From NCBI RefSeq assembly GCF_001411555.2, contig NC_049914.1, positions 17,356,298 through 17,420,297 on the forward strand: a stretch of DNA of 64,000 nucleotides. The letters run 5' to 3'. This DNA is from Juglans regia. Its lineage: Eukaryota > Streptophyta > Magnoliopsida > Fagales > Juglandaceae. Below are positions 1 to 13,110 of this stretch, one piece after another (positions within the stretch are counted from its first letter, which is position 1; each line of letters begins with the position of its first letter). A program made the translations under genes and the position numbers. Under the pieces are notes generated by a model. That model saw nothing but the letters and a program-made list of their open reading frames with translations. It did not search any database and was not told where the DNA came from.

Positions 1-3000
1 CCAAATCCAAAAGGAAACAGAGGATCATAATGTGAGTCACCAACATTCATCGGGAGCTGGTCCACTGTCTTGAACCACGTACGAGCGAGCTTGCCAGTGA
101 ATCCATAGTCACCGAACAATATGTCAGCAACGCCTTGGCCTTCAGTTCCAGGAAGCCAAGCAGCAACAAGTGCATCAATCTTTGCCAGGTAGGGTTGGAT
201 CACAACAGGGCGGCCAGAGATCACTACCACAACGCACTTGACAGCCCCACACACATTGTTGATGGTGCTTGGCCCTGGTTCTGGTATAGTTAGATTGAAG
301 CTATCGCCAAACATTTCTGCATAGGGGAGCTCACCCACAACAACAATGGCGGCTGAAAATTTGTTGGACTTGACAAATCCTGCATCAGGGTTCTCACTGT
401 AGACAACCTGGGTATTAGGATCAACTGTATTTTTCACGGCATTCAGGATTGTCGTACCTGTTAATGCAAATATGTCCTCTATTGTAACGCACCAGATTTG
501 ACCGGCAAAAAGGAAAACAAAACACCCCACCAATAGAAAATCTTACTTCTGTCAAAAAACACAAAAGCAAGCGGAATGTATAGATATTTACAAATCGTAC
601 CGATAGTGAAATCATTGCCACTAAGACCCTGCCATGTAATCGTCAAGCCTCCGCATTGATAGCCTAAGTTGTCAGCATGACTTCCTGCAACTAGTATCTT
701 TAGCGTTTTCTTGGGGAGGGGAAGCAAGGGCCTGTCAGCAGATTTTCCATTCTTTAATAGTACAAGTGATTTTCGTACTGCCTCCCTTGCCAAGTCTCTA
801 TGTTTCTGCCAAGTGAGACTTTAGAGATTAGATAAATAATAGGTATAGTTGTGAGTACCTAAGTGTCGTCTAATTATTTTAAAAAAAGTGAATAAATAAT
901 TGACTTATATAAAAAAAAATTAATTTTTTAATAATAAACTCCACTCTTTTTCAAAGCGACTGCATAACATTTGCGTATTTCATGACTGTATGTAGCATTA
1001 CTCGATTGATTATAGGACACCAAAAGGATTTGACAAAACACAGATGAAGAGTATTCAAGTCATCTTAAGACATAAATTTGAGAACAGACCCTATTACCGA
1101 GTTGGCTGACAAGACTGAGATCAGCTAGTGGATTCTCAAAGAGTCCCATGATAAATTTAACCCTCAAGATTCTCTTCACAGCATCATCGATCCTGCTCAT
1201 TGGGATAATATTGTTCTTCACCTGATTGGTTAGCTCGAGAATGAACTCTGTATAGTTAAATGGGACCATGATCTGCGAAATAGGTACAAACATTTGAGAA
1301 TAGAAAAAGAAAAACATATATCCCCCTCACATGCTTGAGATCAAGGAACTGAATACTAAATGTTGACTGACCATGTCAATCCCAGCACTAACTCCAGCTT
1401 GAACAGAGTATGAATAGTTAGCATCGATTTTTTCAATACCATACCAATCTGATATGACAAAACCCTGAAACACAACCATTTGCACCTTCAATGTTTCATA
1501 TCGGCTGACCAATTTGACAACCAAACCAAGTGTTGAATTGGTTTTTGTTACCTTAAACTTTAGTTTTCCCTTTAGGAAAGCAGAGATAAGATCACCATTA
1601 GCATGCATCCTCTTCCCATTCCAGCTTGAGTACGATATCATGACTGTTGCAACACCCTTGCTGATGGAGTTAGGGTAAGCAGGCATGTGAATACTGAACA
1701 ATCCATTTGCACTGATCACAGTATTATTCTCATCAATGCCTTTGGTTGTGCCACCATCTCCCACAAAGTGCTTGGCACAGGCCGCAACCTTTTGTCTAGC
1801 AATAACCAATAAATCAAGTGAAATAGTTACAGCCAGGTTTCAAATTTCAGTTCATTTGATATGCTCAACAAAGAACCCGGTAAGATATTAATTTAGAGAG
1901 CTGATCTAGAACTGGAATGATTTTGTGAGGTATTTATTCTCAGCTGCTATCATCTAAAGAACTAGTCAGTAGATAGTAAGAGTATCTTAGATGATCTGTG
2001 AATAATAATAAAATAGTTTGTAAATAGTTTATGAAAAATTGTAAATATCTGAGAACAATTGTATTCCTAAACGGACCCAATCTTTCCTCAAACGGTGCTT
2101 GTAGCAACACAAAGGGCAAACTGGTCCTTCCAAAGTGAAGCTCTTGCTTTGCAAACATACCAAGGTTTTGGGACAAATGTGCAAGATTAGCAAACAGTTC
2201 TCCCAACATTATAGACTGAAGTAGGCAACGAATTGGAACATGGGAAGGGGACCTAACTTTATGTTGTAATTTATTTTTAAATGTAATTTATTTTTAAATG
2301 CGCAGGACCAGCTAAAAAGAGTCCAAAAGAAGGATGTTGACTCCCACCTACTCAGCGTAACATAGAACAGACAGTAATATAACCACGTGGATACAGAAAC
2401 GGATTAATTTTATTGCATCTTATTTTATCTTATTATTATAAATTTTTTCAAATTCTCACATAAAATATGATAAATAATTCAACTTTTTAAACTATCAAAA
2501 TAATAATAATATTAAAAAATAATATTCTAACAGTATTTTATTCAACTTTTAATTTTCAACTAAAATAATCTCATCTCATCTCACTAACCAAATGATACTT
2601 TTTTCAACCCTTGACAGACAACAAATTAGACAAAGCAAACATTTTTAGGCTATTAATGCATGGAAGTTTCAAAAGACTTTAAGGCCCCGTTTGTGTTCAA
2701 GAATATTTTAGGTATTTTCAGATATAATCAAATATTTCATTCCCAAACATCACTTAAAGACAAAATATTTTTTAATTTTAAATTTTTAACTTTTTCATCT
2801 AATAATTACCTAATCATTATAACTTTTCCAAACTATCAAATATAGCACAAAAAACAATACAACTTTTCTCTTTCATTTCCCAAAGTCTAATAGACATCTT
2901 AATTCAAATTATTTCACTATTATTCAAAAATTATTTCATTATTATTCACAAATATTTTGAAATATTCTTAGTATATTTCAAACGGGCCCTAAGTTAATTC

Positions 3001-3167
3001 CTCAATGAATGTATAGATATGTGTTACTGGAGCTTTGCATGATCTGGAAAAAGGGAAAAGAGAAATTGATCATGAGTAAAAATAATCACGTCATCTTTGA
3101 ACGGGTATTAAAATTCAGACCACTAGAAGGCAAGATACAACATGCAACAATCGTTTTTTTTTTTTTT

Positions 3168-3204
<37 letters not shown>

Positions 3205-5638
3205 TCTATTTAGGAGCTCATGCATTTATTAAAGTTGCAAACATGCTAATGAAAACATTTGTAAAAAATTATTCAAGAATAATAACATGATCAGTGTCTG
3301 GTAATCAACAAAAATACAGCAGCATGCAGTTTAATCAAACGGATGATCTTACTTTCCACCAACAAAGGGAACACCCTTGCGAGATTTTGCAGGAATATCT
3401 CCTTGCAAACCGGGTATGATCTCAGTCAATGCTTGAACAATTTTGTGGTCTTCACTATAACTTTCGTAGCACCGACCCCATCTCGGGTCCCTGCATACCT
3501 GTTAAAACAATATTTTTTATAGATGAAAATTATTAGAATAAGTCGTTTATTTGAGGGTTTTTTTTTTTTTTTTTTTGAGAATTTTCAAATAATAAAATCC
3601 TATCCAATGTGTATTGAACAAAAAAAAATGTATGTAAAAAAAAGTAAAAAAAAAAAAAAACACATAAAATATACTAGCGGGAGCCCCAGCGGTTGCTGCC
3701 CTAGTGTTACTCATGATGTGTATTTACCGCAATACATGGAGCAAAAACATAAGGAATTCCTGTAGCTCTAACTTCAAGGGCCGTTGCAACTCCAATCTTC
3801 TTGACAAGTTGAGGATCCCTGAAAGAATAGTATCACAATAAATCCAGATAAGTGAAACTCGGAACTACTGATGATTTAAAAGCACATAGGAACTATCCAA
3901 TAAAACCTTAATGCATCTGATCTGCTTCCAACCCTCTGATGTTTAAGATAACAAAATTCATGAGTTTTGTAATCCCAGCTTCCCAGTTTCTCAGTAATTC
4001 ACTAAACAAGTCAGCATCATAACATCTTTTCTTCAACCATCGTACCGTAGACGATCATTACAAAATACTTGACATGTAAAATCTCGAGGTAAGGCTTTAA
4101 ACTTAAACTGGTAACGATTCAACAGATCTGAAATTCTGAAATGGACTAAGAACAAAAGCATTAATAGTAAAAGGGTGATGTTAGGTTGCTCTCTAAGATG
4201 AGGTTTGGATAGTGTGATGAGATGAGATGATTTTAAATGAAAATTAAAAGTTGAATAAAATATTGTTAGAATATTATTTTTTAATATTATTATTTATATT
4301 TTGTTAATTGAAAAAGTTGAATTATTTATTATATTTTGTGTGAAAATTTAGAAAATTTATAATGATGAAATGTGATCGGATGAAATATTTTTTTTATCCA
4401 AACCTAGCACATTTTTTTTTAATTTTTTTTTAAATGTTAAAAAAATATATACACAAATTTACTAATAGTAACTTTTTTAAACATTAAAAAAAGGCACTAT
4501 GGGGCACTTTTAGGGGCACATTTGGAGGGTAACAATCATTTTCCATAATAAAATATCCATCAAACTTAAAACTTAAGGTTCATGCTACTCCACTGTCCAC
4601 TTTTGCTAGTTCATTTCTCTTCTTTTTTTTAAGTATTTTTTAAAATATTTTTAAACTATTTTTAAGAAAATAATATACAAATTCATTAGTAATAATTTTT
4701 TTTAAACATTTAAAAATATTAAAATATACTGACAGTCTAACCTAGAGGACAAAGTAGAATTTTCCAAAACTTAAAAACACTTCGGTGAAATGATGAGTTG
4801 GTGTCTATCAGGAATACAATAAAGGGTTTTATTATACATTAATTATTATTCATTCTTACACTCCACACCTGACGGTTTTTTTTATTTTTTTAATATAGAG
4901 TATGAGAGTGTTTTTTATAAAATATGAACCTAGTGAAAAGTGACTGTTGTGAAGAATTATTTTTTCAATAAACAAGTTATCTTTCTACAACAAACACTAG
5001 GACTAAACCAAAGGGCTTGTCTGTATCAAGATTCAAGATGCATCTTTATATATACTTGCCTGGTCACTCCAAGCCCAACATTGTGGGGGAAAATAGTGGC
5101 CTTGTAAACGTTGTTATGACCGTGGACAGCATCAATCCCGTATATCATCGGAATCCCAAGGCGGGTTGATAGAGACCCCTTTTGGATCTCATTCACCATG
5201 CTGACCCAAGTTTCGGCAGAGGCCTCCGGAGTCGGTACACTCCCTCCACCACTCAAAACACTCCCTGCCCACCACATATTGAACATACATTAATTCAAAA
5301 TCGCATATTCATGTGTACAAAACAGCTAATACATATTGACAAATAGATCATGTACATGTACAGGTGAAACAGAACGGGTAAATATATATATATAGATTGT
5401 TCAGTGACATTTGGTTACCAATGAAGTACTTCTTCATCACATCGGGCTTGGCAACGCTGCGCTCAATCTGCACCATTTGGCCAATCTTTTCGGCAAGAGT
5501 CATGCGTCTCATGAGGTCTTTGACTCTAGTGCCCAAAGGCTGCTTTGGGTCTTTGTATTTCACGTAAACTGCTTCAGTAGGAGCTGCCAAGTAGCATAAT
5601 AGCATGAAACCCATCATGGGAATTGAAAATCTCCGCAT
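1..5638 (-). CDS. GH3 beta-D-glucan exohydrolase / lysosomal beta-glucosidase-like, copy A (3' end outside window)
   Basis: Secreted family-3 glycoside hydrolase expected to remove glucose from beta-glucans in the apoplast. Exons read on the minus strand: 5638-5419, 5264-5060, 3818-3728, 3498-3353, 1795-1552, 1464-1372, 1272-1090, 805-601 and 457 to beyond base 1. All junctions are in phase; about 614 residues are visible and only a few C-terminal codons are missing. The chosen ATG precedes a hydrophobic signal peptide ([19 protein letters not shown]). The nucleophile Asp sits in GFVISDW (exon 6), and exon 9 keeps the VGE-PYAE segment that holds the acid/base Glu in the barley enzyme. Compared with copy B, exon 6 has lost 12 bp just after the nucleophile and the first Trp of the exon-8 GGW motif is Leu. 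No stop or frameshift is seen, so the gene may be functional but altered. Intron 2 has a GC donor. Family assignment is firm; expression is unknown. Confidence 0.9.
836..1003. mobile_element. Mutator-type MITE inside intron 7 of GH3 copy A
   Basis: The right end matches the MITE terminal motif ACTGTATGTAGCATTACTC. The insertion makes intron 7 of copy A 284 nt, against 101 nt in copy B, where flanking sequence corresponding to gactttagag and attataggacacc is directly joined. Left end position is approximate. Confidence 0.6.
2385..2596. repeat. AT-rich 'ctcatctcatctcac' MITE in intron 4 of GH3 copy A
   Basis: A block of about 210 bp related to 4201-4405, 7812-8025 and 32073-32245. All share the order TTCAACTTTT, AATATTCTAA, then ATCTCATCTCATC or its complement. 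It is absent at the corresponding place in copy B, where gtaatata is followed almost at once by ttttcaaccct. Boundaries are approximate. Confidence 0.55.
2683..2989. mobile_element. Tourist-like (PIF/Harbinger) MITE with TAA target duplication
   Basis: 307 bp with terminal inverted repeats GGCCCCGTTTGT and (complement of right end) GGGCCCGTTTGA, flanked by taa at 2680-2682 and 2990-2992. Copy B has the empty site near 26690 (aaaagacttttaagtta), which proves insertion after the gene duplication or loss in B. A 3-bp TAA duplication with this type of terminus is characteristic of PIF/Harbinger. Confidence 0.8.
3154..3202. repeat. Poly-T followed by (AT)n microsatellite
   Basis: About 15 T followed by about 17 AT units in intron 4 of GH3 copy A. 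Copy B has no such run. Confidence 0.9.
4157..4550. repeat. Insertion block in intron 2 of GH3 copy A, including a 205-bp MITE
   Basis: Intron 2 is 1240 nt in copy A and 524 nt in copy B. Copy B runs from aatattaataataaaa straight into atatccatcaaac, so the DNA between those points is extra in A. It contains a MITE at 4201-4405 with inverted ends AGGTTTGGATA and TATCCAAACCT. The remainder is AT-rich with no recognised feature. Confidence 0.6.
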
Positions 5639-7395
5639 CTTGGCAGACCCACTGCCAAGAAAACCACTGCCAAGAAAAAGCTGAAAAAAAAAAAAGGCTG
5701 AAAAACGCACTGCTACTCGCCAAACACGAGAGATACTGTAAACAACCTCACACGCGTCAAACAGACCAAGGGAGACAGAGAGGAAGTTGGAGGAGGAGAT
5801 ATTTCTCTCTCCCTCTCCCGCCCTTCCTTTACTAGCCTTTACCAGTGTGTTAGCAGGAACCTTCGGCTTCGATAGTAAGACTCTGGGAAATGCGACCAAT
5901 GGGCTGCTAGTTCTATAGGAAGTTTCTGCATTATTATAATTTGAAAAATTCTTTAAATCAGTTGCTATTTATCATCTCACACTCAACATCTTATGAAAAG
6001 CACTCTCATACCCTATAAAAAAATTATAAATGTGGAGTATCATAATGAATAGTAGTTGATGTATAGTAGGAGACGTTTATATTCATAGTTCATCTCAGCT
6101 CATCTTAACTCATTTCATTACTATTTATTACTATTCAGCAACTTTAACTCACAAATCTTATTAATATTCATAACTCATCTCATTACTATTTACAATCCAT
6201 CTCAACTCATCTCAAGTCATCTTTGAATCCAAACGTCTCCTAAATCTCTTATAACTTTTTGTTCCATTTCAAAAATTGACATTTTTATTGAAAGAGAGAG
6301 AGAAAACAAGAAATATTTTATTTTGCCTTCGATCTTTGCGTTAGAGTCCAATGCAACGTTGTTTAAGGCTGTAAATTAAAAATAATGTTACTCAAGTAGT
6401 CACTCAAGATCAATTTGGTCAAACACAAATTCCGCTCGCTCGATTTGTTTACTAAATTAGTTATTATAGTTGTGACTAATTAAATGAGAAATTCGTGTTC
6501 TAGTTAGTATATATTAAACTTGTTACTTAAATATTTATAAATATAATCTATTTATATGTAACTTGATAAAGATTTTAGTAAAACATCAAAATATCATGTT
6601 TATCAAAACTTGTAGATTAGATAATCTAATTTATCAAGTGGAAAAATCTAATTGTAAACGATTATACGCACTAATATGTGGACTCATTCTATATGATTGG
6701 TCAGAAAGTAAATTTTATTGAAAACAATACTCATTTGAATTTAGAATATGAAGGTAACAACGTTAGTACGCAGATTGGTATGCAAACTTGTTTGTACGTA
6801 GCAAAACTCTTATCAAGTTGAAGCAACTTATAAACAAACTCGAAATCGATCAAATATTAAAGTAATTGTTCGTGACTATAAATACAATTAGATGAAAAGC
6901 TTCAACTCGACAATTCATAAACAAGTTCGGAATCAATCGAATATTACGTGAAAAAATATTTTTTTAAGACATCATTTGAATTTTGAAAAATGATAATCGA
7001 CGTGCCCGTTGATTGCCACCTTGCCCCACTTATTCTTTTTAAGTTGTCATGTATTCTTTTTTTTTTTAATATTAATTTAATTGAAATAGTGAAACTATGT
7101 TGAGATAAGGAATGAAAAAAGTTTTAATTCGAACGAAATATTTTTAATCTTTGTATAGAATGAAGTTTGGAAAAATGTTGAGAAATTCAGTGAGTGGAGT
7201 TTGAATGAAATTAATTGCCAAAGATGGACCAACACATAAGGTTGCGTGACCGAGCTCATATTGGTAGAATTTGGAGTAGAATAATCTCAACAACAAGTCC
7301 CAACTGTACAAGTTTTGCACAGGTTTTTTGTTAAAAAAAATAAATTCCATCGAGAAAAAGTGAGTTTTTCAAACTTTTCTTTTTTTTTTAATAAA

Positions 7396-7566
7396 AAAAA
7401 TAATATTTATAATCATGAAATGTGCAAGCGTTGCGTAATCTCTTTAAAAAAAATAAATAAATACAGAATTTATAGAAAAAAAATTAATTTTTTAATAATA
7501 AACTCCACTCTTTTTCAAAATAATATCACGGTACTTACTTACTCTACAACTGTATATAGCATTATT
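7396..7566. mobile_element. Mutator-type MITE (about 171 bp)
   Basis: Same family as 13111-13282, 29915-30090 and 31115-31286. Flanked by tttaataaa on the left and cttaataaa on the right (8 of 9 bases alike). The interior carries the family's TTAATTTTTTAATAATAAA core. Confidence 0.7.
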
Positions 7567-7811
7567 CTTAATAAATGACTTTTAAATCAATCCCTTAAAT
7601 TTATTTTAATCTGCAAAATTGGCCAAATATAATTATTCATTTATTGAATTTTATATTTCATCACAGGATCTTGAAAGAGAAACCATGCATTTTCTTAAAA
7701 ATATCGGAAGACAGAGTAGGGAGTGCTGTGCGGTCCCCTTGTCTTGCAAATTAAGGTAACGAGGGAAATGCCTCTTATTCTAGACTTGTGGGTCTTATAA
7801 AGATACTAAGC

Positions 7812-8025
7812 CCTCGTTTGTATTCGTAATCTAACTCAATCCACTTCAACTTATCTCATTTTATCATTACAATTTTTTTAAATTTTTATACAAAATATAA
7901 TAAACAATTCAATTTTTTCAAATTTTAAAACAATTTTTCTAAATTTTCACACATAATATAATAAATAATTTAACTTTTATTTTACTATTCACAAACTATC
8001 TCAACTCATCTCTAAATCCAAACCA
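7812..8025. repeat. AT-rich 'atctcaact / gttgaattgttta' MITE
   Basis: Contains the ordered blocks of the 4201-4405 family in reverse orientation and ends in ctaaatccaaacc. Boundaries are uncertain. Confidence 0.45.
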
Positions 8026-8811
8026 CTTCTAAGAGATTTGATATAAGTAAATTTACCAACCAACGTACTTCATGTGATATGTTAAATTTATCTTAGAATT
8101 AAAATAATTTTACAATCTAAAATATTACATTAAACCACTTCAATTTATAAATATATTTTTATGAAATTTTTTTATGACTGAAATATTTCTCCTCACATAA
8201 ACATACTAAACAACTCGTTTCTTTCTGTTTTGTTTTTTTCTTACTTCTTGTTTACATTGTTCCGTTTTTGTGGTAATATTTGGATGAGTCCATTGGTTAT
8301 CCATTTGATCGTTGATAGAAGGGACAGAGAAAAAGCATACCCTCCGCTTGGGACCAGGGAATAATCCAATTGAGGTAAAGGCCCACATGTATAAGCTAAA
8401 TATCGCCTTAAAATATAAGAACGATTTTAAATTTGATTGATTTGAGGGATGAGACCAAACACTCGCCCTCAACTTTATAAAGGCTTCAAACTAAAATTTT
8501 GAACAGCATACTAATATCGTTTCGGATATGATTTTGAAATAATTTATATATGAATAATATTTTAAAATAATAATCTATATATAAATAAATTATATATAAA
8601 TATATATAAATGATAAATAGTCTAGTTTGAATTAGGGGATCAAAAAATAAGCTTGCAGTTTGAAGAAATGAAAAAAAAAAGTAAAGGCCAAAATATCGGC
8701 CGGTACGAACCAAAATATAAGCCGGTACGGGCCGAAATTCTTACCGGTGCGAAACTATACCCTTCTCTATACCAGCTACACCACAGAAATTAAATATTTC
8801 GACACCGGCCT

Positions 8812-11090
8812 TTGAGATCCATAAATTTTTGTGTTTATAATTCATTGTTTATTTTTATTAAGAATATTATTTTATTGTGTTATTTATTTATTTATGTTAT
8901 TTTATTAGTGTATTTTCTGTTTGGGCCTTTGATTTTGCTGTGTTTTTATTTTAATTGGGCTGTGTGTGTATTGTGTGTTTTAAATTAAAACTCAACCCAT
9001 ATTGAGATTGAAGCTCAGCCCGTGCGCCTGAAGAACCTAGCCCGTGCGCCTGGCGAGCCCAGCCCGTGCGGATTGAAATCAAGCCCCTCATTTAGCTAAA
9101 CGGCATCGTTTTGGGAGATGACCCCTTTGGGTTCCATCTCTTTCTCCCTTGCGCCGTGTCTCTTCTTCCTCATTTCTTCTACAAACTTCTTCTTCCTTCT
9201 TCTCTTAGCAACTGCTACCAGCATCTCATCGACCTTAGTCATGCAACTTAGCCGCAAGCCGCCACCTCCATCTTCCTTTGTTCCTTTCGGTGTCTTTCGG
9301 CTAGAGATTTTTGAAAGCTTGCTGTCAAGCTATCCCTCTTCGCAGCCACCTCCTCCACCTCATGGTAGCTCCGTGTCTTTCGGCATGTCCATCCATCATC
9401 TGTTGCCGCAACCCGCACTGCCACACACAGCTCATTGCCGTTTTTTCTTCTTCCACCCGTGCAACACGCGACCCTACAAACCGTCATGTTTGGCCTATTT
9501 ATAGGCCACGGTTTGCACAATAAAACCTTCCAAGATCCACATCTTCTCTCTCTCTCTCTCTTAAGCTTTTCATCTCTTGGTATTTTGAGTGACTGTCTTG
9601 AAATTTCTGTGTTGAATCCGAGAGCTTGAAGCCTTGCCGTGTTATGTTTTATTCTAAAATTTCAATCGGTCTTGGTGAATTGTTGATGCTTGTCGTGGGT
9701 GAGATTTTCATCCTTTTTCATAGATCGAATTTCTTTTGTGAGAACCCTCTAGAAAAGCCACTATTTTAATTCTTGGAAATCGCTGTTGCCGTCGTTGGGT
9801 CGCCGCCTTGAGCGACGCTCTTTTCACTTGATCTTTCAGATTTATTTCTATCTTTGTGTGTATAAAATTTTTCAATTTTAAAATAATATTGTTGTAATTA
9901 TCTTTCATAAACTGTTGATTGCGTTGGTCTGTTGGAAATTGGGCCTTGGGCCGTTGAAGTGTTGGGATGTAAATTGGAGTTGTTGGAATTGGGCCTTGGG
10001 TCGGATTGGAGGACGGGATTTTTGCTTGTAATTGTGAAATTGTGTATTTGTAAATGAATGATCATTTTATGTAAATGAGTTATTTCATCCAATAAATTGT
10101 TGAATTATAAAATTATCGTTTTTATTAAAATTGTGTTGTGATGTCACGTGGTCTGTTTGCAATTGTGACTGAACATGTGGGTGCATGTGTATCACGACTC
10201 TAAGCCAAGATAGAACATTATCTCGGTGGAGCTCATCTGGTCACTCAGGAGCGTAACAGACTGACGTGACGTCCCCTGAGTTGTCGCAGGGCGACAACGG
10301 GAATGGACGAGATGGTAACGCTCTCGTACCAATTCCGTGACCTTTTGGCTGGAGAGGTTAAAGGATGCTTGGTCATGTACGCGCTAGGCACGGAATTGGG
10401 TATCGCTCATTACGAAATCTCATGCACAGACGTTACCCGTAATGTGATAATAAGAGCCAGGTTGTGCGGACGGTCCATAGGGAAGACCATGGTGCATGCT
10501 TATTAATTAATGGTTATGACTAGACCAAAAATGGAATTTTTTTGCGTGAGTTGTAAAAATGGTATTTTGGAAAAAAATGAAAGAGATGTTGTTTTTCTGC
10601 ATATTTATCCGTATGGAGACGTGTGATTTCAATATTGTGCTATAAATCTCTTGGATGTTGTTTAGGTTAATTATTTGCTGAAATATCATAATCTCATTGT
10701 GGTGTTTTACCCTACGGTTCCGTCTTATGGTGTCGTAGAGTCTGACGCAGAGTCTGAGTATGAACCTGAGGGATCAGCTCCGCCGGAGGTTTGAGTTGCT
10801 GAGAAACTATTCAGCGTTATGGGATTTATTTCCCTTATGTGATTTCCTGTTTTAATTTATCTGTCGGATGACTGTTTAATCCTTGTAAAGTTACTTTACT
10901 GTTTTTGAACAAATTATGGTACTTAATAAAGAAAGACCTTTTATTTCTCCGCTGCAAATATTATTTTGTACACTTATTGCATGATGTACACACTCTAAGC
11001 ACTGGTCGTTGGGGTGCGTAATCCATGTGGTTATCATCTCGGTGTCACGAACTCCACAAAAAATAACACGTGGAGGTCGAGGGCGCCACA
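8812..11090 (+). mobile_element. Solo-LTR-like block of a long-LTR Ty3/gypsy family
   Basis: About 2.28 kb running from tttgagatcc to ggcgccaca. Its right end, read in reverse, begins TGTGGCGCCCTCGACC and is followed by a block alignable with 51159-51300 (acgca-cccaac, gtgtg-acatgca, gcagcgga). That block lies in another solo LTR of nearly the same length (2.26 kb). A TATA-like tatttata at 9496-9503, followed by a CT-rich tract, fits an LTR promoter. The flanks cggcc and caacc could be a decayed target duplication (3 of 5 alike, differences G/A). No internal retroelement domain is seen. Confidence 0.55.
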
Positions 11091-11936
11091 CAACCAGTAC
11101 AGTACGAAATTCAAAACTTTGGTTCAAACTGTGGACGAATTAAACCATCTCTCTTAGAGTGAAGATAGCATATGAGTGTAGCGAAATAGAAATTAGAATA
11201 ATATTAAATACAGTTCTAAGTGTGAAAATTTTACATATTTTTTTTTAAATGTAATTTTTTTATATGAGTATCAAATTTATCTATTTTTTTTTTAAAAGAG
11301 ATGAGCCAGATATACTTTACAAATTATTATACTCAAGATTATCATAAGCTGAGGATGAATTGATATTGGATAGGTGAGACTAGACATGACTAGAAGCGGT
11401 TAATATATATATGGATAAATAAACCTGGAGGCCTGATTGATTCAAATGGTCATGTTTTACTTTTATGAGAAGAATGGTGCTATTTGAAGAATTTTATATC
11501 ATACATAAGATGATATAATTTGATTTATAAAATTAAAATTTTAATATTTATTTTCTAAATCAAATTATATTACGTAAATTATGTGTAGTATAAAAACCTT
11601 CAAATATAATTATTCTTCTGAAAAAGCCAAGATTTTAACTGTTTGGCGACAAGTCACTCAACATCAATTTGGTAAAACATAAATTTGGCTCGATTTATTT
11701 ACTAAATTAATTATTGTAATCAAATATTAAATAATACAATTCATATAAAATTTGGCTAGATTCACTATATAAACTCAAGATGTTACGTCATAATTATTAT
11801 TTTATAATTATATTATGATGATCTCTATATTCATAATGAGAACATTTTTAATATTTAAACTGATTAAATGAAAAAATCGCATTCCTAGTAGTTAGTACTA
11901 CCTAAATGTTACTTAAATCCTTATAAATCTAACAAA

Positions 11937-12092
11937 AATTTTATGTACAGTCATTTTTGTATACTTTTTACGCATTCTGCTAATGTAATTGGCTGTATCA
12001 CTTTTTTTTAATATAAAATAATTATTTTGATCAATCATATTAGTGGAGTGCATAAATAATAGGTAAAAATGACTGTATGTAGCAGAACTCCA
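11937..12092. mobile_element. Short MITE with ATGTACAGTCATTTTT-type termini
   Basis: Inverted ends: tatgtacagtcatttttgta on the left and aaaaatgactgtatgtagca on the right. The homologous flank near 29660 lacks it, joining ccttataaatataat directly. Probably a relative of the Mutator-type MITE family in this window. Confidence 0.6.
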
Positions 12093-12447
12093 AATATAAT
12101 CTATTTAGACGTAACACTCTAAAGATTTTAGTTAAAATTCAAAATATGGTTATCAAAATTTGTAGATTAGATAGTCTATTTTATCAAGATGAAGCGACTT
12201 ATAAACATGCTCGAAATCGATCAAATATTAAATTAGTTGTTCGTGACTATAAATACAATTAGATGAAAAGCTTCAACTCGACCTATGAAGCAACTCATAA
12301 ATGGAATCAATCGAATATTAATGAGTTGTTTATGAACATAAATACAACTAGATGAAAAGTTCCATCTTGACTCATGCTTAAACAAAAGTCAAATGAATAA
12401 CGACTATTACTAGCTTCAACTCGATTCGTTTATACCACTAAATTAAT

Positions 12448-13022
12448 TAGGGGTGTAATTGATCCAATTTAATCCGATTTTAGATAAATTTTAGACTAAA
12501 CCGGTATGTACCGGTTTTACGTTTTCAAGAACCAATTCCACGCTGGTTACCTCCTTAAACCGGTACTTTGATTTTACTGGTTCAGTCCGGTTTTTCAGTT
12601 TTAATATACTATATACTATATTATATAATATATATATATATAATAGTATATTATAGTATATAATATTATAGTAATAATATATTGTAGTATATTATAATAT
12701 ATATTATAATTGTATTATAGACTATAGTGATATAAGATTTTAAATTTAATATTATATTAATTAGTAATTTATCATATAATACAAAACTATTTTATATATA
12801 ATTATATATTATTTATAAAAATTATATACAATATAAAAAATTATAATATATATATGAACCAGTCAGGTCCGGTTTTAGAAAAAAAAATCAGAATCGGATC
12901 GATTTTGACCGGTTTTAAAAAAAATAAAATTGGTACCGAATTGAACCAAACTCGGTACCGGACCGAACCGACCGGTCCGGTTTAGTTTACTGATTCACCG
13001 GTTTTTTTTTTTTACATTCCTA
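12448..13022. mobile_element. hAT-type non-autonomous element, ccggtt-rich (copy 1)
   Basis: 575 bp with ends TAGGGGTGTAA and TTACATTCCTA. Both sub-terminal regions carry many CCGGTT/AACCGG words, and the centre is nearly pure AT. Related to 14774-15402. No clear 8-bp target duplication is visible here. Confidence 0.65.
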
Positions 13023-13110
13023 ACAAAACTCATGTAAAAAATCTTGAAAAATTTGAGGAAATGAAGTTTTGTAGTTTTTTACAAAAATTATATCTCCCAC
13101 TTTAAAATAT

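Larger units (their letters stand above)
5639..8811. other. Upstream flank of GH3 copy A; no gene seen
   Basis: AT-rich non-coding DNA. 5640-5900 is the 5' leader and promoter-proximal part and matches the region upstream of copy B (the shared block contains aaaaccactgccaagaaaaa). From about 6290 to 8500 it is homologous to 29190-30300 and, in part, to 11630-13800, sharing landmarks such as gagtccaatgcaa, ttgtttaaggctg and gaaactatgttgag. Embedded MITEs lie at 7396-7566 and 7812-8025. The final 130 bp contain repeated ccggtacgg-like motifs. Confidence 0.6.

Noticed and set aside
421..793. Open frames running through exon 8 and intron 8 of GH3 copy A
   Set aside because: They cross splice sites at 601/600 and 457; the true coding pieces are exons 8 and 9 of the GH3 gene.
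5411..5835. Plus-strand reading frames opposite GH3 exon 1
   Set aside because: Antisense shadow of the signal-peptide exon and leader; the same shadow appears at copy B.
9118..9504. Pro/Ser/Phe-rich 128-residue plus-strand ORF
   Set aside because: Lies inside a solo-LTR-like block in CT-rich leader sequence near a TATA-like box; no domain, low complexity.
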